Positions 31,513 to 40,925 of a stretch of DNA of 64,000 bases are shown here, in pieces. The stretch comes from Actinacidiphila alni (lineage in GTDB: Bacteria > Actinomycetota > Actinomycetes > Streptomycetales > Streptomycetaceae): NCBI RefSeq assembly GCF_900112845.1, contig NZ_FONG01000007.1, positions 62,001 through 126,000 on the forward strand. The letters are read 5' to 3'. The position numbers and the translations under genes are program-made. Position 1 is the first letter of the stretch, and each line of letters begins with the position of its first letter. Below the pieces are notes generated by a model. The model searched no databases. It saw only the letters and a list, made by a program, of their open reading frames with translations, and was not told the origin of the DNA.

Positions 31513-34500
31513 TCAGCCGGTCGCCCTGAACACCGCGACGGTGCGGCCCGGCACAGTGAAGGTGCCGGTGTCCGCCGCGTAGCGCGCCGTCTTCACGACC
31601 GGGTCGGCGCCGCCCGCCTGCACCGGGTGCAGGGCGTACGGGGTGCCGCGCAGCGTGTCGACGCGCTGCCGCTGCGTCGTCGGGCTCGCGTTGAGGACGA
31701 TCACCAGGTCACCGGCCTTCATGGTGATGACGCCGGGCGTCTCGTCGGGCCCGGACAGCGGGAAGGAGATCTGCCGCTGGACCTGCGCCGCGGTGGTGAG
31801 CCGGAAGGCGGGTTCACCGGTGCGGATCCGCAGCAGGTCCTGATACGCGGCGGAGGCCGCGGTGATCCGCGCGCAGTCCGGGGTGAGCTGAGGCGCCGTC
31901 AGCAGCGGTTTGGCGTAGGGCCACTTGGGCGCGTTGTCGGCGGCGGGCGGCAGTCCGCGGCCGAAGCCGTTCGTGCTCCCCCCGGTGTCCGCGCACTGCC
32001 AGTGGATCGCGTTGAACCAGTCGCCGGAGTCGAAGGAATTGCGGTCGAGGGACTTGGACCGCAGCAGGTCGGAGCCCGCCTGGTAGAGGGCCGGGCCCTG
32101 GGAGAGTGCGGCGGTGGCCTCGGCGAGCACCTGCATACGGGCCCGGTCGGCGGCCGAGGTGCCAGCCGGCAGTTTGTAGGCGAGGGCGTCGTAGAGGGAT
32201 TCGTTGTCGTGGGCGTCGACGTAGGCGAGGGCGTCGCCGGGCGCGTCGGCGTATCCGGCGGGCGCTCCGTTGTAGTCGATCTCGGCGCCGGTGACCTTCT
32301 TGCCGGCGGAGTCGGTGAAGCCGAACTCCTTGAGATTGCCGGTGAGTCCGACCTTGATCAGGTCCTGGTAGTGCAGCAGCCGAGCCTTCTGCTCGGCCGC
32401 GGTGCCGTTGTTCTGCGAGGAGTTGGGGTCGGTGTAGAGCCCGGAGACGAAGCCCTGCACGCCCGGGTCCTCGTCGAAGGGGCTGCCGCCGCGGACGGCG
32501 TCGCGCGCCCGGTCGGAGAAGGTGGCGATGCCGGTGCCCGCCATGTTGGCCTGGGTGGCCTGTACGAAGCGGGCGTCGTCGGCGACCTCGCCGAAGTTCC
32601 AGCCCTCTCCGTAGAGGATGATCTTCTTGCCGTCCACGCCGTCGTGGGCGAGGGTCAGCGCGTCCAGCGCCTTGCGGACGGCGAGGATATTGGCCTTGGG
32701 GTGGTGGCCCATCAGGTCGAAGCGGAAGCCGTCGACCTTGTACTCCTTGGCCCAGGTGACGATCGAGTCGACGACGAGCTTGCCCATCATCGTGTTCTCG
32801 GGCGCGGTGTTGGCGCAGCAGGTCGAGGTGGCGACCGAGCCGTCCGGCATCAGCCGCTGGTAGTAGCCGGGCACGATCTTGTCGAGCACGGAGGTGTCGG
32901 CCTGGCCGGCGGCGGAGGTGTGGTTGTAGACCACGTCCATCACCACGCGCAGGCCCGCGTTGTTGAGGCCCTGCACCATCTGCCGGAATTCCGTGGTGCG
33001 TTCCGGACCGTCCGGGTCCTTGGCGTAGGAGCCCTCGGGCACGGTGAAGTGGTACGGGTCGTAGCCCCAGTTGTACGCGTCCTTCGCCGCGGTCGCGGTC
33101 ACGCACGCCTGCTGCCGGTCGCCGTCGGGGGCGTACGCGGTGAGGTCGCAGCCGGGTTCCGCCTGGTCCTGGGCGCGTTCGGGCACGGAGGAGAAGTCGA
33201 AGGCGGGCAGCAGGTGGACGTAATTGATGCCCGCCTTCGCGAGCGCCGTCAGGTGCTTCATGCCCGCGGACGAGGTGTCGGTGAAGGCCGCGTATTTGCC
33301 GCGGTCGGCGGCCGGGACAGTGGAGTCGGCGACGGAGAAGTCCCGGATGTGCAGCTCCTGGATCTGCGCCTGCCCGATGGGGGCGGCGGGCGGTTTGGCC
33401 TGCCGCGCCCAGCCCTTGGGCGCGAGCTTCGGGTCGTTCAGGTCGACGAGCAGGCTCCGCCTGGAGTCGGTGGTCAGGGCCACCGAGTACGGGTCGGTGA
33501 CCTTGTTGACCACCAGCTTCCGCACACTGGGCGCCCAGACGGTCACGTCGTACAGATACGGCTTCCCCGTCCACGATCGGCTGCCGGTCACCGACCAGAC
33601 GCCGCTCGCCGCGTCGCGCCGCATCGGTACGGTCCGGCCGCCGATCTCCACGCTCACGCTGTGCGCGGTCGGTGCCCACAGCGACAGGCTCGGGGTGCCG
33701 TGCCGGAAGACCGGGCCGAGCGTGGCGTGTTGAGCCGCCGCGCCGTACACATCGTCCAGTACGCCCTGCGTCTGGACGCCGGTCGCGGCCAGCAGGGCGC
33801 CTCCCCCAGAGCCTCCGGCCTGGGAGGTACCCCCAGCGGCCCGTTGGGTGGCGATGAGCTGGCCGCGCAGCGCGTCGGTGGCGCGGGCGCGGTCGCGCGG
33901 GTCGACCGTGAAGGCCGAATACCCCTTGAGCTGCGGGTATGTGGCGAGCTGTGCGGCGGTGAGACCGCCCGCGACCTTGGTGAGGCGCAGCCATTTGCCC
34001 TCGCCGGAGAGCGCGCCGTCCTTGATCGTGATACCCCCGTCGCGCGCGTAGACGAGCTGCTGGGAGGCGGACGCGGCGGACGTCTGCCAGGCGACGGTGT
34101 CGCGGTCGATCCACTGGGCCTGCGACTTGGTGAGGTCCAAGTCCGCTCCTGATCCCTGGGGTTGCGGCAGCAGATACTTTTCCGTGCCGCCGAGCAGCCA
34201 CACCTCGTGGCCGGTCCCGGTCAGGTCGAGCGACTGGTCGCTGGGCAGATCCTTGGTGTCGCCGTTGTGCAGGATGTAGCTGAGCGAGGTCGCCCCGGCG
34301 GCCAGCGGGACCTCGTAGACGGCGCCGTAGGAGTCGATGCGGGCGGGCGTGATCGGAGCGCCCCAGTCGGTGGGCGTGGCGGCGCCGGTCCATACGTGCA
34401 GACCCCAGCCGGTGTAGTCGCCATCGGCCCGGTGGTAGTGCAGGACGGCCTTGCTCTGGTCCTGCGGCGGATAGGCGCCGTCCGGCGGCGTCGTGGCCAC

Positions 34501-37038
34501 GTCCGGGCTGCCCTGGGTGATCCACACCTCGCCGGTCGCGGTGAGGTCGATCGCGCGGTCGCCGTCGGTGTCCTTGACGCCGTCCTTGTTCACCACGAGG
34601 AAGCCGACGTTGGACGCGCCCGGCTTGAGCTTCACATAGGCGAAGGCGCCGTACGCGTCGCGCCCGGTGAAGGGGTGGCCGGCCGGGTAGGTGGTGGCCT
34701 CGCCGTCGGCGATGTCGCCCCAGGCGTAGAGATTCCAGTCGGCGTAGTCCTGGTCGGTCCGCCGGTAGTGGACGATCGCGTAGTCGTGGCTGACCGCGGT
34801 GGGCGGCGGCGTCACCGGGGGCGTACCGGTGCTGGTGGCGGCCGTCGCCGAGGCCGTACGGCCGGCGCTGTCGATCACGACGGCCTTGTAGCGCACGGGG
34901 GTTCCGGCGGCCGTCTTCGGGTCGATGGCCTGCGTCACCTTGTACGGGGCGTGGTCGGCCGAGCCGAGCACCTGCCATGTGGCGTTGCCGGTCTGGGCGG
35001 CGAAGACGACGCGGTTGAGGCCGCCGCCGCTGACGTCGGCGGTCAGCTCGACGGTGCCGGTGGCGCCCGGCGCGGGCGCGGTGAGGGTGACCGCGGGCTT
35101 CGCGGCGGGCGCGGGCAGCGGCCGGGCGGCTTCGTACACCACCGCGCTCAGGGCCGGCACGGTGATCCGCAGCGAGCCGTCGGCGCCCGTGGTGGCCGTG
35201 CCCTTGGTCCCGTACAGCGCCCGGTAGGCGGCGTTCGGCGCGCCCGCCGCCGGGATCGTGACCGTCTTCGCGGCCGTCGCGTTGTTGACGGCCACCAGGT
35301 AGTCGTCGCGCGTGCGGGCGTCGGTGCGGGAGTAGGCGTAGACGCCGGCCGCCGTGCCGGGCTCGGCGTACCGCTCGGTCTGCACACCGTCGCGCAGCGC
35401 CGGGTGGTCTTTGGTGAGCTTCGACAGCGCAGCGATCGTCCGGTAGAGCGGGTGCGTGGGGTCGTACGCGTCGCTCGCGTGCGTCCGGCCGGTGCCGATC
35501 TCGTCGTCGTCCAGGTAGTCGGCGACCTTGGAGGCGAACATCGTCTGCCGGGCGTCCTTGTCGCCGCCGGCGCCGGTGAAGCCCTGCTCGTCGCCGTAGT
35601 AGACGACCGGATTGCCGCGGCCGAGGAACATCAGCTCGTTGGCCAGCTCGTCGCGGCGCAGCAGTTCGGCGTCGGTCGCCTTCGGGTTGTCCTGCGCGAG
35701 GAAGGAGCCGATCCGGCCCATGTCGTGGTTGCCGAGGAAGGTGACTTCCTCGTACGCGTTGGCCTTGTCGGTGGTGTAGCGGTAGTCCTGGCCGTAGAGA
35801 TTGGCCAGCTTGCCCGCGGGCGCGCCCTGCGAGACGTAGGCGCGGGCGGCGTCCTGGAAGGGGAAATCGAGGGTGGCGTCGAGCCGGCCCTGGGTGACGT
35901 ACGGCGAGGTGACCGCCGGGTCGGCGGAGTAGGTCTCGCCGAACATGAAGAAGTTCTTGCGGCCGTGCCGGGCCGCGTAGGTGTCCAGCGCGGTCGCCCA
36001 CTGCGTCCAGAACGGCATGTCGACGTTCTTCACGGTGTCGATCCGGAAGCCGTCGACGGCGAAGTCCTTCACCCACTTCTCGTAGATCTTCTCCATGCCG
36101 GAGACGACCTCGGGGCGCTCGGTCCACAGGTCGTCCAGGCCGCTGAAGTCGCCCTGGTCGGCGCTCTCGCCGGCGAAGGTGGAGTCGCCGCGGTTGTGGT
36201 ACATCGTCGGGTCGTTCAGCCAGGCCGGGACCTTGGCGTTCCTCTTGTCCGCGGGCACGGTCGGGGTGCGCGGGAAGGAGGCGGCGGTGACCTTCGGGAA
36301 GAGCTTCGTGCCGTCGGCGTACGTCGTGTCGTCGAAGGGGGTGCCGTCCGCGCTCAGGTACGGGAAGGCACCCTTGGACAGATAGCCGTAGGTGTTGTCG
36401 GTGTTCCCGATGACGTCGGCGGTGTGGTTGGTGATCACGTCGAAGAAGATCTTCATGCCCTTGGCGTGGGCGGCGGCGATCAGCTTCCGCAGGTCGTCAT
36501 TGGTCCCGAAGTGCGGGTCCACCTGCGTGAAGTCGGTGATCCAGTAGCCGTGGTAGCCGGCGCTGGCGTCCTTGCCCGTGCCCTGCACCGGCTGGTTCTT
36601 GAAGATCGGCGCCATCCATATCGCGGTGGTGCCGAGGCCCTTGATGTAGTCGAGCTTCTTCGTCAGGCCCTTGAGGTCGCCGCCCTGGTAGAAGCCCTTG
36701 TCCGTGGGGTCGTAGCCGGTGGTGAGCCGGCTGCCGGTCAGTCCCCCGGTGTCATTGCCCCGGTCGCCGTTCGCGAACCGGTCGGGCAGCACGAAGTAGA
36801 ACTGCTCCCGGGTGTCGTCGTGCCGCGCGGGCTGCGCCGCCAGCTCCCGGTCCGACGGCGGCCCCGGCGGCGCGGGCGCGCCGTGCGCCTCCGCCGTGGG
36901 AACGACCAGGGCCGCGAGCGCGGCCAGTGCGGTGGCGACGGCAGTACCCGCCACACGTCTCCGCGTGATCAGCGTGTTCCGCGTGCCACGTCCTCCGGTC
37001 CGCGACCGGTACGCGGGCAGCCTGAACGGCAGGGCCAC
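31513..37038 (-). CDS. pulA: Secreted bifunctional alpha-amylase/pullulanase (two GH13 modules)
   Basis: The 1841-residue protein starts at a GTG behind GGAGAACCGCCC and has a signal peptide ending near AEAHGAP. The first GH13 module (residues about 60-560) contains [29 protein letters not shown] and GNHDMG. Beta-sandwich modules follow, including two CBM41/PUD-like copies ([20 protein letters not shown] and [20 protein letters not shown]). The second GH13 module is pullulanase type: [47 protein letters not shown] and [12 protein letters not shown]. It cleaves alpha-1,4 and alpha-1,6 bonds outside the cell and supplies maltodextrin to MalEFG, encoded divergently. Confidence 0.94.
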   Translation of the reverse strand: MALPFRLPAYRSRTGGRGTRNTLITRRRVAGTAVATALAALAALVVPTAEAHGAPAPPGPPSDRELAAQPARHDDTREQFYFVLPDRFANGDRGNDTGGLTGSRLTTGYDPTDKGFYQGGDLKGLTKKLDYIKGLGTTAIWMAPIFKNQPVQGTGKDASAGYHGYWITDFTQVDPHFGTNDDLRKLIAAAHAKGMKIFFDVITNHTADVIGNTDNTYGYLSKGAFPYLSADGTPFDDTTYADGTKLFPKVTAASFPRTPTVPADKRNAKVPAWLNDPTMYHNRGDSTFAGESADQGDFSGLDDLWTERPEVVSGMEKIYEKWVKDFAVDGFRIDTVKNVDMPFWTQWATALDTYAARHGRKNFFMFGETYSADPAVTSPYVTQGRLDATLDFPFQDAARAYVSQGAPAGKLANLYGQDYRYTTDKANAYEEVTFLGNHDMGRIGSFLAQDNPKATDAELLRRDELANELMFLGRGNPVVYYGDEQGFTGAGGDKDARQTMFASKVADYLDDDEIGTGRTHASDAYDPTHPLYRTIAALSKLTKDHPALRDGVQTERYAEPGTAAGVYAYSRTDARTRDDYLVAVNNATAAKTVTIPAAGAPNAAYRALYGTKGTATTGADGSLRITVPALSAVVYEAARPLPAPAAKPAVTLTAPAPGATGTVELTADVSGGGLNRVVFAAQTGNATWQVLGSADHAPYKVTQAIDPKTAAGTPVRYKAVVIDSAGRTASATAATSTGTPPVTPPPTAVSHDYAIVHYRRTDQDYADWNLYAWGDIADGEATTYPAGHPFTGRDAYGAFAYVKLKPGASNVGFLVVNKDGVKDTDGDRAIDLTATGEVWITQGSPDVATTPPDGAYPPQDQSKAVLHYHRADGDYTGWGLHVWTGAATPTDWGAPITPARIDSYGAVYEVPLAAGATSLSYILHNGDTKDLPSDQSLDLTGTGHEVWLLGGTEKYLLPQPQGSGADLDLTKSQAQWIDRDTVAWQTSAASASQQLVYARDGGITIKDGALSGEGKWLRLTKVAGGLTAAQLATYPQLKGYSAFTVDPRDRARATDALRGQLIATQRAAGGTSQAGGSGGGALLAATGVQTQGVLDDVYGAAAQHATLGPVFRHGTPSLSLWAPTAHSVSVEIGGRTVPMRRDAASGVWSVTGSRSWTGKPYLYDVTVWAPSVRKLVVNKVTDPYSVALTTDSRRSLLVDLNDPKLAPKGWARQAKPPAAPIGQAQIQELHIRDFSVADSTVPAADRGKYAAFTDTSSAGMKHLTALAKAGINYVHLLPAFDFSSVPERAQDQAEPGCDLTAYAPDGDRQQACVTATAAKDAYNWGYDPYHFTVPEGSYAKDPDGPERTTEFRQMVQGLNNAGLRVVMDVVYNHTSAAGQADTSVLDKIVPGYYQRLMPDGSVATSTCCANTAPENTMMGKLVVDSIVTWAKEYKVDGFRFDLMGHHPKANILAVRKALDALTLAHDGVDGKKIILYGEGWNFGEVADDARFVQATQANMAGTGIATFSDRARDAVRGGSPFDEDPGVQGFVSGLYTDPNSSQNNGTAAEQKARLLHYQDLIKVGLTGNLKEFGFTDSAGKKVTGAEIDYNGAPAGYADAPGDALAYVDAHDNESLYDALAYKLPAGTSAADRARMQVLAEATAALSQGPALYQAGSDLLRSKSLDRNSFDSGDWFNAIHWQCADTGGSTNGFGRGLPPAADNAPKWPYAKPLLTAPQLTPDCARITAASAAYQDLLRIRTGEPAFRLTTAAQVQRQISFPLSGPDETPGVITMKAGDLVIVLNASPTTQRQRVDTLRGTPYALHPVQAGGADPVVKTARYAADTGTFTVPGRTVAVFRATG

Positions 37039-37174
37039 GGGCGGTTCTCCTTGCGACTCCTCCGCCTTCCGGCGGAAAGGGGACAGCCTCGCGCCGGGGC
37101 CCCACGCGCATGAAAACCCGGTGCTCCCCGGCCTCGGTGCCGGGACTGTCCGGGACCGTATCCCCAGCCGACCG

Positions 37175-37195
37175 CTTACAGCAAGATGTCGTAAG
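37175..37195 (-). promoter_or_regulatory. Inverted repeat on the pullulanase side of the mal intergenic region
   Basis: CTTAC (37175-37179) and GTAAG (37191-37195) flank a GCAAGATG core. The site lies 137-157 bp upstream of the amylopullulanase GTG. It resembles the malE-side site below with altered spacing and may be a second MalR operator. Confidence 0.4.
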
Positions 37196-37321
37196 GGATT
37201 CCAGTGAGTTGACCATTCCGGGCCGCCCCGGGGCGTACGGGCCGCCGGACCGCCCGTGCGCAGGCCGGACGACATCCGCCGGTAACGAAAGCGTCACACC
37301 GGACCCGACGCGCAGAAAGTT

Positions 37322-37363
37322 CCTTGCAACGTCTTTCGCAAGGGATTGCATCGCTGTTACGGT
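37322..37363 (+). promoter_or_regulatory. MalR-type operator and promoter of malE
   Basis: CCTTGC (37322-37327) and GCAAGG (37338-37343) form an inverted repeat. Half-sites TTGCAACG (37324-37331) and TTGCATCG (37346-37353) are direct repeats of the LacI-family type. TACGGT (37358-37363) is a plausible -10 element with TTCGCA 17 bp upstream, so the half-sites overlap the promoter as expected for a repressor. MalR is encoded at 42.8 kb. Confidence 0.65.
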
Positions 37364-37453
37364 CCTGCCCAGCCCGAGTGGCCGCACGGGACGAATGCGG
37401 CCCGGCCTGGACGCACCAGGCGGACGGGCACTTCCCTCATCAAGGAGTCAGGT

Positions 37454-38755
37454 ATGCGACGCGGCATATCCGCCGTGGCGATGGCCGCGGCCATCGTTCT
37501 CGGGGTCACCGCTTGTGGCGGTGGCGGTAGTGACAGCAAGGACGACAAGGGGTCGGCGGCCAAGGACCCGGCCGCGGTGGCCGGGTCGATCACGTACTGG
37601 GACACCTCGGACGCGAAGAACGAGGCTCCGACGTACAAGGCGCTGATCGCGGACTTCGAGGCGAAGTACCCGAAGATCAAGGTGAACTACCAGAATGTCG
37701 ACTTCACCACGGTGGAGCAGAAGTTCAAGGCCGCCGCGCAGAGCGGCAAGGGCGCGCCGGACGTGATCAGGACCGACGTCGGGCTGATCCCGGAGTACGC
37801 GTCGCTGCACTACATCGCGCCGCTTGACGGCACCCCGGCGCTGACCGACACCGGCGACTACCTGGCCGGGCCGCTGAGCACCACCAAGTACGACGGCAAG
37901 AGCTACGGGGCGCCGTCGGTGACCGACACGCTCGGCCTGCTCTACAACAAGGACATCTTCGCCAAGGCCGGGATCACGGCGCCGCCGAAGACCTGGGACG
38001 AGCTGATCGCCGACTCCAAGACGATCAAGGAGAAGGTGCCGGGCGTCACGGGCACCTACGTCAACCCGGACTCGTACTTCCTGTTCCCGGTGCTGTTCGG
38101 CGAGGGCGCCGACCTGGCGGACCCGGCGGCGAAGAAGATCACGATCAACTCGCCGGAAGCGGTCAAGGCCGTCACCGAGGCGAAGAAGATCTACGACACC
38201 TCCTCGCTGAAGGTCGACTTCGCGAGCGCGTACGACAACATGCAGACGTCCTTCAGGACCGGCAAGGTCGCGATGCTGATCCAGGGCCCCTGGTCGGTCA
38301 GCGACGACCTGACCGGCAGCGCCTTCAAGGGCAAGGAGAGCAACCTCGGCTACGCGCCCGTCCCGGCCGGCTCCACCGGCAAGGCGCTGGCGCCGACCGG
38401 CGGCCACGACCTGGCGGTCTACCAGGGCTCGAAGAACCTGGACGCGTCGTACCTCTTCACGCAGTTCATGACGTCCTCCAGCAGCCAGCAGAAGATCGCG
38501 CTGAAGAACGGCACGCTGCCGACCCGGACGTCCGCGTACACCGCGGAGGTCACCAAGAACCCGCAGATCGCCGGCTTCAAGCCGATCATGGACACCGCCC
38601 GGCCGCGGGTGGCGCTGCCCCAGGTCGGCAGTCTGTTCACGCCGCTCCAGCAGCAGTACATCAAGATCCTGCAGGGCCAGACCTCGGTGCAGGACGGGCT
38701 CGACGCGGCGGCCAAGGAGTTCGGCAAGCTGCTGCCCGGTTTCAGCGTGCAGTGA
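37454..38755 (+). CDS. malE: Maltose/maltodextrin ABC transporter substrate-binding lipoprotein
   Basis: The 433-residue lipoprotein has a signal with lipobox LGVTAC (lipidated Cys21) and a GGGGSDSKDDKG linker. A family 1 solute-binding fold follows: ITYWDTSDAKNEAPTYKALIADFEAKYPKIKV, PDVIRTDVGLIPEYA, GLLYNKDIFAKAGI, GKVAMLIQGPWS. It captures maltodextrins released by the divergent amylopullulanase and hands them to MalF/MalG; the ATP-binding subunit is not encoded here and is probably a shared MsiK-type ATPase. The ATG at 37454 follows AAGGAGTCAGGT. Maltose-dependent MalR control is suggested by the upstream operator. Confidence 0.95.
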   Translation: MRRGISAVAMAAAIVLGVTACGGGGSDSKDDKGSAAKDPAAVAGSITYWDTSDAKNEAPTYKALIADFEAKYPKIKVNYQNVDFTTVEQKFKAAAQSGKGAPDVIRTDVGLIPEYASLHYIAPLDGTPALTDTGDYLAGPLSTTKYDGKSYGAPSVTDTLGLLYNKDIFAKAGITAPPKTWDELIADSKTIKEKVPGVTGTYVNPDSYFLFPVLFGEGADLADPAAKKITINSPEAVKAVTEAKKIYDTSSLKVDFASAYDNMQTSFRTGKVAMLIQGPWSVSDDLTGSAFKGKESNLGYAPVPAGSTGKALAPTGGHDLAVYQGSKNLDASYLFTQFMTSSSSQQKIALKNGTLPTRTSAYTAEVTKNPQIAGFKPIMDTARPRVALPQVGSLFTPLQQQYIKILQGQTSVQDGLDAAAKEFGKLLPGFSVQ

Positions 38756-38812
38756 CCCCGTCGCCGTGCGACCCGTAGCCGTACGGCCCCGTGACCCCGG
38801 GCCGGCCGGCCG

Positions 38813-38841
38813 GGGCCCCGCCGCCTGAACAGGCGGGGCCC
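38813..38841 (+). terminator. Intercistronic hairpin between malE and malF
   Basis: GGGCCCCGCC (38813-38822) pairs with GGCGGGGCCC (38832-38841) over nine bases, with a further GCCGGCCGG repeat on each side. It probably attenuates or protects the transcript so that the binding protein is made in excess over the permeases. Confidence 0.75.
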
Positions 38842-38936
38842 ACGCGCCCGGCCGGCCGGTCCGGCCCCTCTCCCCCGCCGTGACCCGAGCGGCCCCCCAG
38901 CAGATCCCGAGCAGACCCCAGCAGAGCCGAGGAGCG

Positions 38937-39917
38937 ATGACCACCGCCACCATGGACCCTCCCGCCCGGGTGAAGGCCCCCCGGCCGGGCCTCAGGACGT
39001 CACTGCGGCGGTCCTGGGACAAGTACTGGTACGCCTGGGTGATGGTCGCCCCGGTGATCATCGTCATCGGTGTGCTCGTCCTCTACCCGCTGGCGTACGG
39101 CATCTACCTGTCGCTGACCAACGCCACCGAGCAGAACGTCGCCAAGGACATCGGCCCGGTGCACATCGGCGCCTCGTACGACTTCGTCGGCCTGCACAAC
39201 TACTGGCAGATCATCTCCGGCCAGGACGGCGACTTCTATCCGCGCCTGGAGTGGACGGTCATCTGGACCGTCTCCTGCGTCGCGATCACGTACGCCATCG
39301 GCCTCGGCATGGCGATGCTGCTCAACCGGCCGGTGCGCTTCCGGCTGTTCTACCGGCTCGCGCTGATCCTGCCGTGGGCGGTGCCCGCCTTCATCGGCGT
39401 CTTCGCCTGGCGGCTGATGTTCAACTCGCAGTACGGCGTCTTCAACGACATCATCACGCACCTGGGCATGCCCCAACAGGACTGGCTGGGCACGCCGTTC
39501 GCGCAGAAGGTCGCGGTCATCATCGTCAACGTCTGGTGCGGTGTGCCGTTCATGATGGTGGCCACCCTCGGCGGACTCCAGTCCATACCCAACGAGTTGT
39601 ACGAGGCGGCCGAGATGGACGGCGCGACGCCGTTGCAGCGCTTCCTCAATGTGACGCTGCCGGGCCTGCGCCCGGTCACCAGCACGGTGATCCTGCTGAG
39701 CACCGTGTGGACGTTCAACATGTTCCCGATCATCTTCCTGCTGCTCGGCAACAACACCACAGGGGACACCGACATCCTGGTGACCTACGCCTACGAGAAG
39801 GCGTTCACCGGGGTGTCCGACTACTCCGGCGCCGCGGCCTACGGCATCGTCATCCTCCTCATCCTTGTGGCCTTCTCCACCTTCTACCGCCGCCAGTTGA
39901 AGTCCGAGCAGGTCTAG
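38937..39917 (+). CDS. malF: Maltose/maltodextrin ABC transporter permease MalF
   Basis: The 326-residue membrane protein has about six transmembrane helices, from WVMVAPVIIVIGVLVLYPLAYGI to YGIVILLILVAFSTFY. The EAA loop YEAAEMDGATPLQRFLNVTLPGLRPV contacts the ATPase. A periplasmic-side loop follows helix one (TNATEQNVAKDIGP). The ATG at 38937 follows CGAGGAGCG; an in-frame ATG upstream is not needed. It forms the inner-membrane channel with MalG. Confidence 0.95.
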   Translation: MTTATMDPPARVKAPRPGLRTSLRRSWDKYWYAWVMVAPVIIVIGVLVLYPLAYGIYLSLTNATEQNVAKDIGPVHIGASYDFVGLHNYWQIISGQDGDFYPRLEWTVIWTVSCVAITYAIGLGMAMLLNRPVRFRLFYRLALILPWAVPAFIGVFAWRLMFNSQYGVFNDIITHLGMPQQDWLGTPFAQKVAVIIVNVWCGVPFMMVATLGGLQSIPNELYEAAEMDGATPLQRFLNVTLPGLRPVTSTVILLSTVWTFNMFPIIFLLLGNNTTGDTDILVTYAYEKAFTGVSDYSGAAAYGIVILLILVAFSTFYRRQLKSEQV

Positions 39918-39930
39918 GAGCCGGATCACC

Positions 39931-40842
39931 ATGAGTGCCACCACCCATCGCGGCCCGGCCGCCACCGCCCCCGCCTCCCGTACCGGTACGTCGCCGAGGA
40001 CCCGCAAATACCGCCCGCGCGGCTCCCGCGGCCGCGGCGCGTCGGTCGCGCTGCACGCCACGCTGCTGACGGCCAGCGCCGTCGCGGTCTTCCCCGTGCT
40101 GTGGATCGTCTTCATCTCGCTCGGCCCCGGCAGCGCCTGGCAGCAGCCCTCGGAGGTCGTGCACCACCTGGGCCTGGCCAACTACCGCTTCGTGCTGTTC
40201 CACTCCAGCTTCCCCAAGTGGTTCCTCAACTCGGTGATCGTCGCCGCGGCCACCACCCTGCTGGGCGTGCTGATCGCGGCCAGCTCCGGCTACGCGATCT
40301 CCCGGATGAAGTTCCCCGGGCACAAGTCGCTGATGTGGACCTTCCTGATCACCCAGATGTTCCCGGTCGCCGTGCTGATCGTGCCGCTGTACAACCTGAT
40401 GGCGCAGCTCGACCTGATCGACACCTACCTCGGTCTCGTCCTCGTCTACTGCACGATCTCGGTGCCGTTCTGCGCCTGGATGCTCAAGGGCTACTTCGAC
40501 ACCATCCCGCGCGACATCGACGAGGCGGGCCGGGTCGACGGCCTCACCCCGTTCGGCACCTTCTGGCGGCTGATCGTGCCGCTGGCCCGGCCGGGTCTCG
40601 CGGTCACCGCCTTCTACAGCTTCCTCACCGCGTGGGGCGAAGTCGCCTACTCCAGCCAGTTCATGAGCAGCAAGCACGCCACGCTCGCGGCCGGCATCCG
40701 CACCTTCGCCTCCGACCAGCGCGCGGACTGGGGCAGCATGACCGCCGCCTCGGTGGTGATCGCGATCCCGGCGGGCATTGTCTTCCTGCTCGTCCAGCGC
40801 CATCTGGTGGCCGGCCTCACCGCCGGCGGCACCAAGGGCTGA
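39931..40842 (+). CDS. malG: Maltose/maltodextrin ABC transporter permease MalG
   Basis: The 303-residue permease has a basic, Thr/Arg-rich N-terminus of about 38 residues, then six helices and an EAA loop (DEAGRVDGLTPFGTFWRLIVPLARPGLAV). It is 13 bp behind malF with the ribosome site AGGAGCCGG, so the two are translationally close. It pairs with MalF and closes the uptake part of the operon, 83 bp before the intracellular glucosidase. Confidence 0.95.
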   Translation: MSATTHRGPAATAPASRTGTSPRTRKYRPRGSRGRGASVALHATLLTASAVAVFPVLWIVFISLGPGSAWQQPSEVVHHLGLANYRFVLFHSSFPKWFLNSVIVAAATTLLGVLIAASSGYAISRMKFPGHKSLMWTFLITQMFPVAVLIVPLYNLMAQLDLIDTYLGLVLVYCTISVPFCAWMLKGYFDTIPRDIDEAGRVDGLTPFGTFWRLIVPLARPGLAVTAFYSFLTAWGEVAYSSQFMSSKHATLAAGIRTFASDQRADWGSMTAASVVIAIPAGIVFLLVQRHLVAGLTAGGTKG

Positions 40843-40925
40843 GCACCCGCCCCCCCCGACCCACCCCGTACGCAATCCAGTTGTCGTTCCCCCGCCGCCG
40901 AAGGCCCGGAACAATGAAGGAAGCC

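Noticed and set aside
31814..36127. A 1437-codon open frame antiparallel or out of frame with the amylopullulanase gene
   Set aside because: It reads the same strand region in another frame, is Arg/Pro/Gly-rich without any domain, and the real frame carries two full sets of GH13 motifs.
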